DNA of 64,000 nucleotides from Myotis daubentonii (taxonomy: Eukaryota > Chordata > Mammalia > Chiroptera > Vespertilionidae): NCBI RefSeq assembly GCF_963259705.1, contig NC_081844.1, forward strand, positions 16,911,715 through 16,975,714, given 5' to 3'. Below, piece by piece: positions 33,470 to 44,681 of the stretch. Position 1 is the first letter of the stretch. Every line of letters starts with the position of its first letter. The position numbers were made by a program, and so were the translations under genes. The notes beneath the pieces are model-generated. The model did not search any database. It was not told where the DNA came from and saw only the letters and a list, made by a program, of their open reading frames with translations.

Positions 33470-33999
33470 CATTAGGATAGGAGTAGTTGTTATACAGCAT
33501 TAGGTCACTGATACAGGGATGGAGGCCTTGGTTTTTGGATCTCAGACTCTCAGTCCTTCAAATGCTTATGAAAGCAGTAGTTTTCTTTGCAAGGCCCAAA
33601 TTACCTGGAGCCCAGAAATTCCCCTCCCAAACCTTTGGATTGGAGCCTAGCAGGTGGTTGATAGCTCTCCCTGGCCCCCCACTGTGCCCTGCCCAGCAGC
33701 TTGTTCCCCTTGGACTTGAGAGGTCCTAGTGAGAATAGTCACAGCAGCTGTGGGAACAGCTGTAAGACAGAAGGCACTGGGACTGCAATTACTCAGCAGT
33801 GAGCCGGTGCTGGGGCTGCAGGCTGCACCTGGGAGCAGTGGCTGGGAGGGACTGGGTGGCCTGGGAAGGCCTACCCCCTCAAGGAATTCACCAAGATTCA
33901 GGCACTCTTCCTTCCTTGAATAAGCCATATACTTTCCTGTGCCCCTGCCTTGAACATCCCACCTTTCTTGTTCACTAGAGGAAACCCTTATTTTAATTA
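33470..33999. other. Single-copy GC-rich DNA
   Basis: Overlapping frames of 64-93 codons on both strands reflect base composition. No repeat or gene recognised. Confidence 0.4.
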
Positions 34000-34204
34000 T
34001 TTTTTAATCCTCACTCAAGGATATGTTTCCATTGATTTTAGAGAGTGAGGAAGGGAGCGAGAGAAACATCAATGTGAGAGAAACTATGATCGGATGTCTC
34101 CCATACTCGCCCTGACAGTGGATCAAACCCTTCAACCTAGGTATGTGCCCTGACCAGGAATCGAACTCACAATCCTGTTGGTGTATGGGATGGCAGGGCA
34201 ACCC
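34000..34204 (-). mobile_element. VES SINE
   Basis: Antisense SINE: 'ctcactcaaggatatgtttc' tail, 'gagagtgaggaagggagcga' body, tRNA-like head ending 'gatggcagggcaac'. The target duplication is not clean. Confidence 0.85.
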
Positions 34205-34334
34205 TACTTCATTTTAAAGACACTCACACCACTTGGTGATGCTTTTGTTAACCTGCCTAGGCAGTAAGTCATTTCTGTTCCCACTGTGCACTGCTCAGAA
34301 TGCTACTTAGTTCTTACTAAAGTCTGACTTGTTG

Positions 34335-34740
34335 GCTGCTATACTAGTTAGGATTCTATTTAACTGAGTGTAACAGAAAGCTCTACAATAATAGAATCTT
34401 AAACAAGGTCGAACTCTCCCTTTCATATATTGGAAGCCTGGAGGGAGGGAGTCCAGGGCGGAGAGGTACCCATGGAGTCGGGGCCCAGACACGTTCTGTT
34501 CTGTGCTCTACTGTATATAGGTTCTATTCCAAGGGTCACCTCAAGGGCAAAGGTGGCTGCTGCATGTCCAGCCTTCATGTTCACATTCCAGTCAGCTGGA
34601 AGCAGGAAAGGTTAAGAGGGGCACATTCCTTCCCTTTAAGCACATTCTTTAGAAATTGCACATGTCTCTTCTGCTTATGCTTTTGGTTTCAGCTTCAGGC
34701 AAAGCTGGGAAATAAGGTCTTTAATCCCAGCTAAAAACCG
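34335..34740. repeat. Ancient dispersed repeat, family not named
   Basis: The order 'gaatcttaaacaaggtcgaa', 'agggcaaaggtggctgctgc', 'cattccagtcagctggaagc', 'cattccttccctttaagcac' and 'aagctgggaaataaggtctt' is that of a common old mammalian repeat. The family could not be named from memory with confidence. Confidence 0.45.
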
Positions 34741-35194
34741 AGAGTTATATTTCTACGAAAGAGGCGGATAAATAATACAAGGGGGGCAATTAGTGGGTTT
34801 TGTCAAAGTCCTATCTGTCTTCCTCATTTGAATGACCTTCTTGAGACCAGAATATATACCCCATTCATCCACGTTTTCCCCATAAGACCCACTCTGTGCC
34901 TGATGGGAGATGGGAATGTGTTTGATGAACAAGGACATAGCAAATCTACTTGCTGATTGGAAGCCAGTAGCTCTGGGAAAGGTAGCACCGTTCAGTATGA
35001 ATAACTCAGCAGAACTTGGTCTCTGCCAGTCCTGGCTTTCTGCTTTCCTTTCTGTATTTCCTCCGACTTTTCCATGCCCACTCTCTGCTGTCCCTGGGTT
35101 CCCAGGCCCTGATTTAGGAGCCAGGGGTGTACTGATTGGGAAGCATGAGCTGCTTTCATCAGGTGAGGAGATGGTGAGGGGTGCTGTGCATTCG

Positions 35195-35315
35195 AACTAG
35201 AGGTCAGGGAACCTGGGTTACAGGCTCGGTTTGGTCATCATGTAAATCTGTGACTCTGGTAAACCATGTTTATGATCTGTAGCTTAGTTTCTTTTTCTGT
35301 AAAGTTGTAAGGTAT
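35195..35315 (+). repeat. MIR SINE
   Basis: 'gaactagaggtcagggaacc', 'tgggttacaggctcggtttg', 'atctgtgactctggtaaacc' and 'gtagcttagtttctttttct' follow the MIR order. Confidence 0.65.
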
Positions 35316-35375
35316 ATATATATTATTCTCATCCTAGAGGTTCAGAATGTACAACAGCATATTAAAGGCCATGTC

Positions 35376-35398
35376 TACTATATATATATATATATATT
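35376..35398. repeat. (TA)n run
   Basis: About ten TA dinucleotides; a second shorter run lies at 35312-35325. Confidence 0.9.
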
Positions 35399-37689
35399 GT
35401 GGTAAGTTAGGCTAAGTCCACCAATATCTATATGTATGTATATGTGTGTATATGTTGCAAGTTATTATCATATGGAACAAGTAAGCAACAACTGATAAAA
35501 AGATTCCTTGTATCCTCCCTCATTGCAACTGGTTTCCAGAAAGGTATTGGCATGAAAGGTACAGGAGGAGCCTTGATCTTGACCTTGTTCCTCTTTCCTC
35601 AGTGTTTTCTCCTGAGCGCCCTGTGCTGCAGCTCAGAGCCTCGAGGTCTTCCTCCCAGGCATTGCCACTGATGGGCCTGGAGTGACCGGGTGATGGGTGT
35701 CGCTGTCGCTGCACTGGGATGACATGTTTCTCTGGCTGGCCCTGGAAGTCTCCCTGCCATGGATTTTCTTCGGGCTCAGAAACTTGACCGATGTGACCAG
35801 AGGTGGCCGGCGGGGTCCTACGGGTGGACTGGCCCAGTGACTCACCCTTTGGGTATTTTTAGGGGCTGTTTGGCTTTTGAAGGATTTACTGCATCATAAA
35901 AGTTTAGAGAAGAAAAGAGGGAAATAAATGATGGAGGCGGTCTGAGGGCCATGCAGGCCTGCGCCGGGCAGACTCTCCTTGACCGCTTGGCTCACTGCCC
36001 TCCTCCGCCTGGGGATGTGGCAGAGTGGGAGAGGAAGGAGTCCTTCCAGAAAGCTCCTGTGTGTCAGGACTGGTCTCAGAGCTGCCACCCCAGGCTGCCT
36101 GCTCTGCTGTCCTCTGTGTTTGTAGGAGTGAGGGAGGGAGAGGGCTTGGTGGGGAGAGGGAGGCAGGGTAAGGTAGGGGCCTGGGCACTGCTGGAGGTGA
36201 GCTGTGGGCGTGGCGAAGTCTCCGCAGCCAGTGCAAAGTGAGCACAACACAAATGGGAAGACTTCCTTGTCCACGTGTGGGATCCATGTCCCACCTCCAG
36301 CCTGCTTACTTAGGAGAGCACAGCTGCTTCTGCCTGAAGGGGGAACTGTGACCTCCTTAAACTCATTGCCGTTAAGCCTGGGACACAGGGTGCCCTCCCG
36401 TTTTGTTCCTCTAAGGGCACCGTACAAATCCAGCAAAAAGTAAAGCAGAGAACAAGCCACACAACTCTAACCTGGAACAATGACAGCCCTCCTGGGCCTC
36501 CCTTTTCTCCAAACCCCTTTGCTTGGATAGCTACCCCTATTAGTCCCTGCAGGTCCATAGTGAGTTCTTAAGGCTGAAAAAAGAAACCCAAGAAATATTT
36601 CTGGTCTAGAAAGTGAGGCCAAAGGAGGAATTTGGAATCTTCTTGGGAGCCGTGCAAGAGAGAAAACAGGATTCTGAAGATCTCCATTTCTGTGACATAA
36701 AGGGGTTGTGCTGGGGAGGGTGGGGGCTCTGCGAGCTGAAGTCCTTTGTCCCCCCTGCTGCCTCTGGCTGCCTCCTCTGGTCTTGACTTGGGATAAGAGC
36801 TGGGTAGAGGCGCTGGATGTGGTGGGAGAGGTTTCTCTGCTCAGACAGGCTAACTCTGGGCTGCAAAGAGGCAGATACTGATTCCAAACCCTGGTCCCTC
36901 TGGGAGGGGGCAGGAATGCAGCCCGGACATGCTGTTGGAGCTGATGTGGGCTCTGGAATGTTCTTGATGTAAAATTGTGCGTATAAAGGGAGCTGAGGGA
37001 CCAGTGAGCTCCATGGAGAGGAGTTAATTACATGGCCAGTTCCACTAGATGAAACAAAGAGACCGGCCGCATAGCCTGCTCCCTGGCAACACTGGCTGCT
37101 GATGGCCCTCCCTCCCGGCCCTGCTCAGTTCTGGGTTGGCACAGGCAGCCAGGGGGACGGTGAGGTCCTAGCCAGAGTTCTGGAGAAGCAAAAGCAGCCA
37201 GCTCCTTGAGGGTCAAGCAAATGCTAAGGCAGAGCCATCAGGTTTAAGAAGGTGGACTTAGCCAGAGGGGATATCTGTGCTAAAGGGGGACAGAGAGGGA
37301 AAGGGGGTGGGAAAGAGGATAAAAAGTAGGAGAAGCAGCTAACTGAGAGAAAGGCCACCTTGGAAGAAGGAAGAGGACTGAGGGTAAATTTTGCACAAAT
37401 CCGCCTGTTTTGGCAAGGAAACCCTAATAAATGACTGAGAAAAATCCCGGAAAAGCACTGAATGTTTTGGGAATGTTCGTGGCTCTGCCACTTAACCTCT
37501 AAAGAAAAGGCAGAGCTGGGCATCCCAGAGGCCCTCTTCCTTAAGTAGCTCAGTCACGGTGGATCCTGAGCTCCAGCGGCAGGAGCTGGCTGCCCGGGCC
37601 AGCCCAGGGCTGTGGCAGCTGCAGGCTCCGTGTCTCTCCCCAAAGGGGAGCACAGCTGAAGAGGAGAATCCTGTGCAGGAAGTCAGGAC

Positions 37690-37815
37690 AGAAACAGACG
37701 CAGTAGGCTGGGCAAATCAATTAACTCCCTGTGCCTCAGTTTTCCCACCAGTAAAATGGGAAGTATAATGCCTCTTACTCATTTATTTACACTTTTGCAA
37801 AGACCAAGTGAGACT
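37690..37815 (+). repeat. MIR SINE, 3' half
   Basis: 'gggcaaatcaattaactccc', 'tgtgcctcagttttcccacc' and 'agtaaaatgggaagtataat' are textbook MIR core. Confidence 0.85.
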
Positions 37816-37819
37816 GTCT

Positions 37820-37957
37820 TCTTTTTCCTCCCTCCTTCCTTCCTCCCTTCCTTCTTTCCTTCTTTCTATCTACCCATCCACCCATCCATCCACCCATCCA
37901 CCCATCCATCCATCCATCCATCCATCCATCCATCCATCCATTTATCCATCCATCCAT
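37820..37957. repeat. Compound (CTTC)n/(CATC)n microsatellite
   Basis: A CTTC-rich stretch (37820-37866) passes into CATC/CACC units up to 37957. The serine/histidine/proline repeats in overlapping frames are produced by it. Confidence 0.97.
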
Positions 37958-38480
37958 GAAGACAGGTGGGCTCCTATCCCTGCAACTTGGTTTATTTTGT
38001 TTTCCAAGAGTGAAATGCCAGCCTCCTTCCTACACGTTGTCCTAGCTCTGAGTCCCAGATTTGCCTCATTAGTCTTCTCCTCCAAGACCCCTGTCCACTC
38101 TCCCCACCCACCTCCCCAGGCTAAGTTAGATATCCCTCATCTTGTTCATAAACTCTTTTCTCATGACATTTTCTCCCACTACTATAGATGCAGAGGGAGT
38201 AGGGCCCCATCTTAATTCGTGCTCAGAGTACAGCACACAGTATGAGCAGTGTTTGATAAAAGCGGATGGACCTGAACTGAGCTGCTCTGACACCACAGGG
38301 AAAGACAGGCTGAGGAATCAGGACAGCCACCCACGAACTGGGTCTTGGTGTATGAGCAGGAGTTCAAGGGGGAGAGAAGGGAGGGAAGAGTGTTCTAGAA
38401 AGGGGAAGATGTATGCAAAGGCTGGGTCAGGGGATGTGAGCTGTGGGAGCTGGGAAAGGGGCAGAAGCAAAGTTGATGAG
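37958..38480. other. Single-copy DNA, no gene seen
   Basis: Frames of 116-135 codons run out of the microsatellite and have no other features. Confidence 0.45.
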
Positions 38481-38567
38481 TGTGATGGTTAATTTTATGT
38501 GGCTTCTTTACTCAGCCTCAGGGTGTTCATATATTTGCCAATCATTATTCTGGGTGTGTCTGCGGTC

Positions 38568-38571
38568 GCTT
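38568..38571. repeat. Proviral target duplication, left (GCTT)
   Basis: GCTT lies immediately before the 5' LTR and again immediately after the 3' LTR at 42712-42715. Four bases is the duplication length used by gammaretroviral integrases. Confidence 0.9.
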
Positions 38572-38916
38572 TGAAAGGACAGAGCAGGACTGATGGAAGC
38601 CGCAGGGTGTATAAGTTACTCAGCCTGCCCTTATCTCGGCCAATGGGAAAGAGGGGGAAACTAGCCCAAGGCCAAAAGTATGCTGGCCACCCCCCCGTCT
38701 TTGTGTAACCAGACCCTAGCTGCACCCTGCCCCAACCCCTGACCCCAAGCCCTATAAATTCTTTGTTCTCTTGGAATTTGGGGCTCTCTCTTGCACCCAG
38801 TAATGGAGGCAAGGGGGGGACCAAGCGAGCTTGTATAGGAGACCCTCTGCTTTTGCATCGGACTGGCTGGTTCCCTGGTGTGGTTTCCTTGGGGATCTTG
38901 AAATCTGGGCATAACA
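38572..38916 (+). repeat. 5' LTR of the provirus
   Basis: 345 bp, TGAAAGGAC...GGGCATAACA. A CCAAT motif is at 38640-38644 and a TATAAA box at 38753-38758, in promoter order. No canonical AATAAA was seen. GC-rich U3. Frames reported across it on either strand are noncoding. Confidence 0.95.
38753..38758 (+). promoter_or_regulatory. LTR TATA box
   Basis: TATAAA within CCCTATAAATTC, about 110 bases downstream of a CCAAT motif. The matching site in the 3' LTR is at 42548-42553. Promoter activity is inferred from position. Confidence 0.7.
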
Positions 38917-38919
38917 TTT

Positions 38920-38937
38920 TGGGGGCTCGTCTGAGAT
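38920..38937 (+). other. Primer binding site, proline tRNA type
   Basis: TGGGGGCTCGTCTGAGAT begins three bases after the LTR end. It differs at two positions from the 18-base site complementary to the 3' end of tRNA-Pro that gammaretroviruses use to prime reverse transcription. Confidence 0.88.
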
Positions 38938-39110
38938 CCCCAGCACCATTGAGGGACCCCCCCAGTCTGGAGGGCCCGCCTGACTGACCGCGGTAGGTGT
39001 TTGTATGTCATTGTATGTTTTATATCTGTCCGGTGTGAGCTCACGTCTGAAATCTGTAATCGTAATAGCCCACATGGCCTAAGGTGGACGCACTGGGGGG
39101 GCCACGGGCG

Positions 39111-39309
39111 GGAGGAGCCGAGGGACGCCTCGATCCTCCGTCTGAAGGGGTATAGCTTTGCTTCCGCGGAGTCGGAAGGTCTGTAGGAACCCCCTTAATC
39201 TGAGACAGGCAGGAGGAGTCGGGGGGTGCCCCGATCCTCCATCTGAAGAGGGGAAATTTTGCTTCCGTGGAGTCGGAAGGTCTGTAGGAACCCCTCAATC
39301 TGAGAAAAG
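39111..39309 (+). repeat. Two ~100-bp tandem repeats in proviral leader
   Basis: Unit one 39111-39211 and unit two 39212-39309 share 'cgatcctcc.tctgaag' and 'ggagtcggaaggtctgtagg'. A partial third copy ('gcttccatggagttggaagg') appears near 39386. The units are imperfect. Duplicated leader segments lie where packaging signals are found in related viruses, but no function is shown. Confidence 0.85.
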
Positions 39310-40795
39310 GCGGGTCGCTCCTGCTGGTTGGCACGCAGCCAACATCTGGCTTTGGGTTTGTTTTGTTTTTTGTCTTTGTTTTTTGCTTCCATGGAGTTGG
39401 AAGGCTGTATTTCTTTGGGCCCTTTAGTTGTTTGTGTTTCCGTTTTATTTTGTGGACTTGCTGGATAAATAATTTCAAGGAGATTGGGGGAGGCTTTAGA
39501 GCTCCCTCAGGAATGGGGAAGTTGTTAGGAGTTGAATGGATTGTTTAAACTCTGAATGAATGTCTGATGAAAGTGTATGAATGTGGAGGGAGGGGGGACT
39601 GCTCTCACCCCTCCTTTGTGTGGCGGTCGGGCGGCCGCCTGAGTGAGGGTCTGTGGAAACAGGTCACCCCCTCCCCAAGTATTCTAAAATTAAAATCCTT
39701 CTTGTAATTGAAAAGCATTTACAAATTTATAAATGCATCCGGGATTTCTGTGCACATGTAAAGGGAAAAGGCCAGTTTAAAAACGAGTGCGCATAGTTTT
39801 GAGCTGGACTTGACTTTTTGCTGTGTACAGAATAAACACCCAAGACTGTTTTGGTCTTAAAAACGGTGAAGATGAACCTGAAAAAGAAATGCAGACAGGT
39901 TTCCCAAGCCGATTTAAAGTAGCTCTTTTGAAATTTCCCGCCCTGAGGCAAGTACCACCAGGAAGTTGCTGCTTACTAAGGGAGGATAGAATTTCAGAGG
40001 TGGAGTTTTAAGGCGGAGTTTTACTGCGGAAATGCGGATGGGGCAAAAAGTGTGCTAGCCTCGCGGATTTATTTAATACTTAATAAATTAGCAATCACGG
40101 TCTTAATATAATTTCAGTGGTATGATAGCAGTAGAACCACAGTTATACATAATATCATAAACAAATTAAGAGTAATTGATTCCATGGTCAAGACTAAATC
40201 CTATTATGTTGAGAACTGTTTTTAAGTGTTGAAAATGTTTTCCTAAGTTTTACCTAGGTTACCCAAAAAAGATTTTTCTTTTTTCTGTGTCTCTTAAAAT
40301 GTATTGCTAATCACCTAAGAATTAAGGCTAAGAGTTCTAGCTACCTGGAAAGCATGGCCTTGGTGTGATAGGAGGAAAAAAGAAATGTTAAATGGATGGT
40401 AGAACAGTGAGCTGGGACTGGTCACTAATGGTGGATTGTGAGAAGGGCTGGTTGTGGCCTAACTTCTCCTTCCTTGGTACCCCTGAAACGTCAGAGGGTA
40501 CTTCTGGCCTTGGTTTTCCAATGTGTTTAATCTGTCAATTTTGTTGTTTCGCCGAAATCCTCTTGAGTGACATTGAATGATTCTTTCCTTCCTCTTTAAC
40601 TTTTGGGGGACTGTGTGAATGGATTAATAGCTTCTAGATGGTATTCACCATCTCTGAGACTTCCAGAGAGAAGTCAAAACTCAGACTGGCTACACAACTG
40701 AAACTGATTTGTTGGTATTTTGTGATATAAATGTGGACCGTTTCTATCTGGATGAGACATAGGTCAAAAGTCCTGTCCTAGGATGTGAGAAAGGG

Positions 40796-40993
40796 AGGCC
40801 TCCACATCTATTCCTGTCTGCTCAAGATCCCAAGACTGTAAAGGTAGACGGCGTCGCGACCTGGATCCATCACACTCACGTCCGGTCAGCGGATCCATCC
40901 ATGACCCAGAAAGACTTCATCACCAAATGGAGCATCGATCAAGATCAACGCAACCCGCTCAAGCTCAAGCTACGGCGTGCTCGACCTGCCTGA
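40796..40993 (+). pseudogene. Integrase C-terminal remnant (pol)
   Basis: An open frame of about 66 codons ending at TGA 40991-40993 includes DGVATWIHHTHVR, the kind of tryptophan/histidine motif found at the very end of gammaretroviral integrase. Upstream gag-pro-pol is missing and there is no initiator, so it cannot make a functional enzyme. The tail after the motif (to the stop) is rich in lysine and arginine. Assignment rests on the motif and its place in the provirus. Confidence 0.65.
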
Positions 40994-42350
40994 TGCCAGT
41001 AACATGACTCGCGATTGCTCCTGTCACCAGGAGCCCCCACAATACTGTGTAATACACCTAGATAATGCCTGCATCTTCATGGACATGGCTCCAAAGAGAC
41101 AAGGACCATTTATAGGATCACATGTTTAGTGGTAGATTTGGCTACCTGAAGCAGCATGATGCCAATATTATGTTTATGTTATATTAACCTTTGATTCTTT
41201 TGCAGGTTTGAATGTATGTTGGCTGTTCTGGAAGGGAGCTGTGTGGGGTGACCCCCAAAAGTAAAGGGTGTCTAGCTGCTAAGAGGACAAGTGCCCAACT
41301 GGGCAGGGAAGAGTGCCCATCAGGTTTTTGTCTCTGTTGAGAGACAGCTAACAGTTGACAGCCTGTAATACTGTCTTGCAGGCCTGGGTCACCATGCCCA
41401 TGTCAGGAGTAGTGAAGCTGGAGGGAGCCTGTTTAGACTAGAAAGTCTGCGGCATGGTTATGCATAGAAAGAAGGTTTTATACCAACAATTACTGTTTTG
41501 TTTTAAATCCATGAAAAGGAATTAGCAAGGAAAGTCAGAAAATCTTAGAGTAGATCAATATGTTTTTCTCCTTATGTAATTCCTCCGAAATCTGGCAATG
41601 CTAAGTAAGTACGTTTCTTTGCATAGATTCAGTAAGACTGGTTCCTAATAGTGGTTTTATTAACGGAAAACTTTGACTGGAGTATCATGTTTTGAAGAGC
41701 CCTATCTGAGCTCTAAAGACTTGAAGCCACTAAGAATGCCACGAAGAAAGCCTGGTGTCCTGCCTGGGAGCCCTGAAAATGGCTGGCGCTGGAGCGTCAG
41801 GCCCATGCCCTACCATCACTGGCGGTTGGTAAGAGTAGAAGGGGAGCAGTAAAGATGCCTCTGCATCCCTGCGGAACCCCCACACACTCTGGGCCGCAAC
41901 GAGTAGGAGGGCTACTGAGATGGGCCTTAAAGCCTGGAGCGTGGGCTCAGGTGGAGTTGCTACAGGTGAGGGATTCACCTAACTCAGCAGATACTGCAGG
42001 CAGGCCTGATGGCATCTGAATGGCTTGGCTTCCTGGCCCTACGGGGCACATTAAGGTTCAACCATGAAATTCCAGCAAAGGTAGTCAGTTACCATTCTTG
42101 TTGTGTTTATGCAAACATCAGGACAGTAAATAAATTTATCTTGATTTGGCTTTTTAATAGCCATGGAGGAATTTTAAGAAGAAAAATCCTATTTCAATAG
42201 AAGTTGTTAAAGCTAAAATGATTTCTTTCCCTTCCACCGGACCATTTGTTAAGCTTAATAGTTCAATTGTTAGTTCTGTATGCCCAGTACGGGCCTCTAG
42301 CAACGGTGGAATAGAAATGCAGTCCGTCTCATGATTGAGCCGGAAGTTCC

Positions 42351-42365
42351 AAGACAAGGGGGGAA
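42351..42365 (+). other. Polypurine tract
   Basis: AAGACAAGGGGGGAA directly before the 3' LTR. The purine run ending at the LTR edge is where plus-strand DNA synthesis would start. Confidence 0.9.
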
Positions 42366-42711
42366 TGAAAGGACAGAGCAGGACTGATGGAAGCCGCAGG
42401 GTGTATAAGTTACTCAGCCTGCCCTTATCTCGGCCAATGGGAAAGCGGGGGAAACTAGCCCAAGGCCAAAAGTATGCTGGCCACCCCCCCTGTCTTTGTG
42501 TAACCAGACCCTAGCTGCACCCTGCCCCAACCCCCGACCCCAAGCCCTATAAATTCTTTGTTCTCTTGGAATTCGGGGCTCTCTCTTGCACCCAGTAATG
42601 GAGGCAAGGGGGGGACCAAGCGAGCTTGTATAGGAGACCCTCTGCTTTTGCATCGGACTGGCTGGTTCCCTGGTGTGGTTTCCTTGGGGATCTTGAAATC
42701 TGGGCATAACA
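42366..42711 (+). repeat. 3' LTR of the provirus
   Basis: 346 bp and nearly identical to the 5' LTR. The differences seen are A/C in the GAAAG(A/C)GGGGG run, one extra T after the C7 run, T/C in AACCCC(T/C)GACC and T/C in GGAATT(T/C)GGGG. TATAAA at 42548-42553. Confidence 0.95.
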
Positions 42712-43097
42712 GCTTCTGGATGAGGTTGATGTCTGAAGGGTAGACTGAGTAAAGCAGATTGCCCTCCCAGATGTGGCTAAACGCCTGGAATGCACTGAGG
42801 GCCTCCATAGAACAGAAGGTTGAGCTGCTGTGTGGATGGGGAAACGCCTTCCTGCAGACTGCTTTGTGCTGGGACATCTGTCTTTTCCTGCCTTTGGACT
42901 TGAACCGAAACACTGGCTCTTCTTGCATTTCAAGCCTGCTGGCGTTTAAACTGGAACTTCACCTTCGCTCTCCTGGGCCTTAGCCTTTGAACTTGGCCTG
43001 GAACTACTTCATCGGCTCTCCTGGGTCTCGAGCTCAATAATTATTGATCTTGAGACTAGCGGGCATCCATAACTGCATGAGCCAACTCCTTACAATG

Positions 43098-43100
<3 letters not shown>

Positions 43101-43184
<84 letters not shown>
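43101..43184. repeat. (CT)n(CA)n microsatellite
   Basis: About 20 CT units (43101-43141) pass directly into about 20 CA units (43144-43184), at the 3' end of the split MLT2 LTR. Confidence 0.97.
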
Positions 43185-43187
<3 letters not shown>

Positions 43188-44549
43188 GCTAGTTGTGTTC
43201 CTCTGGGGAATCCTGACTAATTCAAGGGGGTGATCCTAGGAGGCATCTGGGCGTGCTGAGGTGATGGGGGAGCACAGAGGGTAAGTCGGGGAAGGGGGGG
43301 GAAGGGCGTGATGAGGCTTGTGTTTCTGAATGGCCGGCACCAGGGGACCAAGACCTCCAGGCCCTCTCCCTGCTCTCACCCCCAGGGCTTTCTCTCTGTC
43401 CCAGCCACTGTCACCCAGTGCCTGCCTCACTGTGAGCCCGAGAGGCTGCCTCCAGTGGGCTGGGGTGCTCCTGGCTATGTCTCTCTTCTCTGGGCACCCT
43501 GGCCTCTGCTTAGCCCTGTGGGGGCGGGCCCTGGAGACCCCTTACAGGGCTGGAAGCTGTCAGCGGTGATATGAACTCACTGGCAGGATTAGAAGCCAGG
43601 CCTGGACCCCAGTGTTTCTATGTTTTGTCTCTTTTCCTGTGACATTTGGTAAAATCTTCACTACATCAACTGCCTCAGCTGTTTGAGGAGGAATCAGAGC
43701 CAAAGCCATACTTTGTATGAATGTTCGAACTAGAACTTCAGTGTTCCTTTGGGGCCAGTGAGGTGGCAGCAGCAGGCTGTGGGGGCCAGACCCCTATGGA
43801 GAGGGCTGTGGAGAGTGAGGCCAGAACTGCCTGCTGCTCAGCCCAGAGGCTGTCCTAGCTGAGACAAGACCTTGGAAAGCACCATTTTATCTCAATAAGG
43901 GGTCCCTTCAGAGCCTGTCACTTGGCAACGCCATTCTCTTGGCAGGAAGAAACACTGGTTCCCCCGCGAGTCTGGAGGCAGAGCTCCTGCTGAGTGGCTG
44001 TGCACCCGCATCGTCCCCACAGGTCCCTGAGCCTCGCCCCTCCCCTCCCCCTCCTCCGGCCTGAGAAGCAGAACAGCGCTGACCTCGGGCTACGGCGAGG
44101 ACCACTGAATGAGATGCACACGTGAAAGCACTGGGCACGCAGGGCGTTCTAACACCACATTCCTCCCCCTCCTCTTCCAAATCTGGAGCAAAGCTCTCTG
44201 GATAAAGTGATCCATGCTCCCCTCGGGCCCCCTTCGGAATTCCATGATTTCTCGGTTTCATTTATTCTGAAAATGTTTGCTGCGTTCTCCTCAGTGGAAC
44301 CTGCGCTAATGGCTGCAGCGTGCGGGCCAGGCCTCTGCTGAGCCCGCAGCCAGGGAAGGCCAGCGGCGGTGGAGGGACATGTAAGCTCATCTCTAGGCGA
44401 CAGTTAAGTTCTTGGGCCTCCAGGACCACACTGCGGCGAAGGAGAACCCGACTGCGAATCCTCCTCCTCCTTCTGTCCGAATGTAAGGGCCCAGAGAGAG
44501 GGGAGACGGCAGTGCAGGGGGTGAGGAGAAATATTCAGATGCAGGCCGT

Positions 44550-44565
44550 GGGGGGGGGGGGGGGG
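44550..44565. repeat. Poly-G run
   Basis: Sixteen consecutive G residues; assembly length here may be unreliable. Confidence 0.9.
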
Positions 44566-44650
44566 CGAGGGGGTAGTTTTGCCTTCTTACATGTGACACA
44601 TGATTGTGGAACCCACTTGACTATACACTCCAATGTGAGTTTGTGCTTAT

Positions 44651-44681
44651 CACTCATTCATTCATTCATTCATTCATTCAT
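44651..44681. repeat. (CATT)n microsatellite
   Basis: About seven perfect tetranucleotide units. Confidence 0.95.

Larger units (their letters stand above)
34741..37690. other. Mostly single-copy DNA, partly GC-rich
   Basis: No gene recognised. The longest open frame of the window (188 codons, minus, 35894-36460) lies here, but four other frames on both strands are open over the same GC-rich stretch and none resembles a protein. A MIR sits at about 35195-35315 and TA-rich runs lie near 35312 and 35376. Confidence 0.45.
38572..42711 (+). mobile_element. Gammaretrovirus-like (ERV1) provirus, mostly non-coding
   Basis: A complete LTR-to-LTR element of 4140 bp: 5' LTR, proline-tRNA-type primer site, leader with 100-bp tandem repeats, interior, polypurine tract, 3' LTR and a GCTT target duplication. 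The interior is only about 3.4 kb, far below the 7-8 kb of a full gammaretrovirus. No gag, protease, reverse transcriptase or envelope frame was seen; a short integrase C-terminal remnant is the only coding trace. It could have been mobilised only by another virus's proteins. The LTRs differ at three substitutions and one 1-base indel over 345 bp, so insertion was recent compared with the surrounding repeats. It lies within an old MLT2 LTR. Confidence 0.93.
38481..43224 (+). mobile_element. MLT2-type ERVL solo LTR split by a provirus
   Basis: The LTR starts 'tgtgatggttaattttatgt' at 38481 and breaks at 38571. It resumes after the provirus at 42716 ('ctggatgaggttgatgtctg') and ends 'ggaatcctgactaattca' at 43224. 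Joined across the break, the landmarks run in MLT2 order ('tattctgggtgtgtctgcgg', then 'gtagactgagtaaagcagat'). The CT/CA microsatellite at 43101-43184 sits where MLT2 LTRs normally have a short pyrimidine run. Confidence 0.9.

Noticed and set aside
35894..36460. Longest open frame of the window (188 codons, minus).
   Set aside because: The region is GC-rich and several other frames on both strands are open over the same bases. The translation has no domain or signal and no gene structure around it.
37808..38215. 135-codon frame with serine/histidine/proline repeats.
   Set aside because: Driven by the CTTC/CATC microsatellite.
38495..39044. Overlapping 127-140-codon antisense frames, repeated at 42414-42933.
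   Set aside because: They recur because both proviral LTRs are nearly identical; they are antisense by-products of the LTR.
39514..39546. A short Met-Gly start in the proviral leader as a possible gag start.
   Set aside because: It reaches a stop after eleven codons and shows nothing else of a matrix protein.
41730..42357. Search for an envelope remnant between the integrase remnant and the polypurine tract.
   Set aside because: No open frame or motif typical of a retroviral envelope was recognised on the plus strand.
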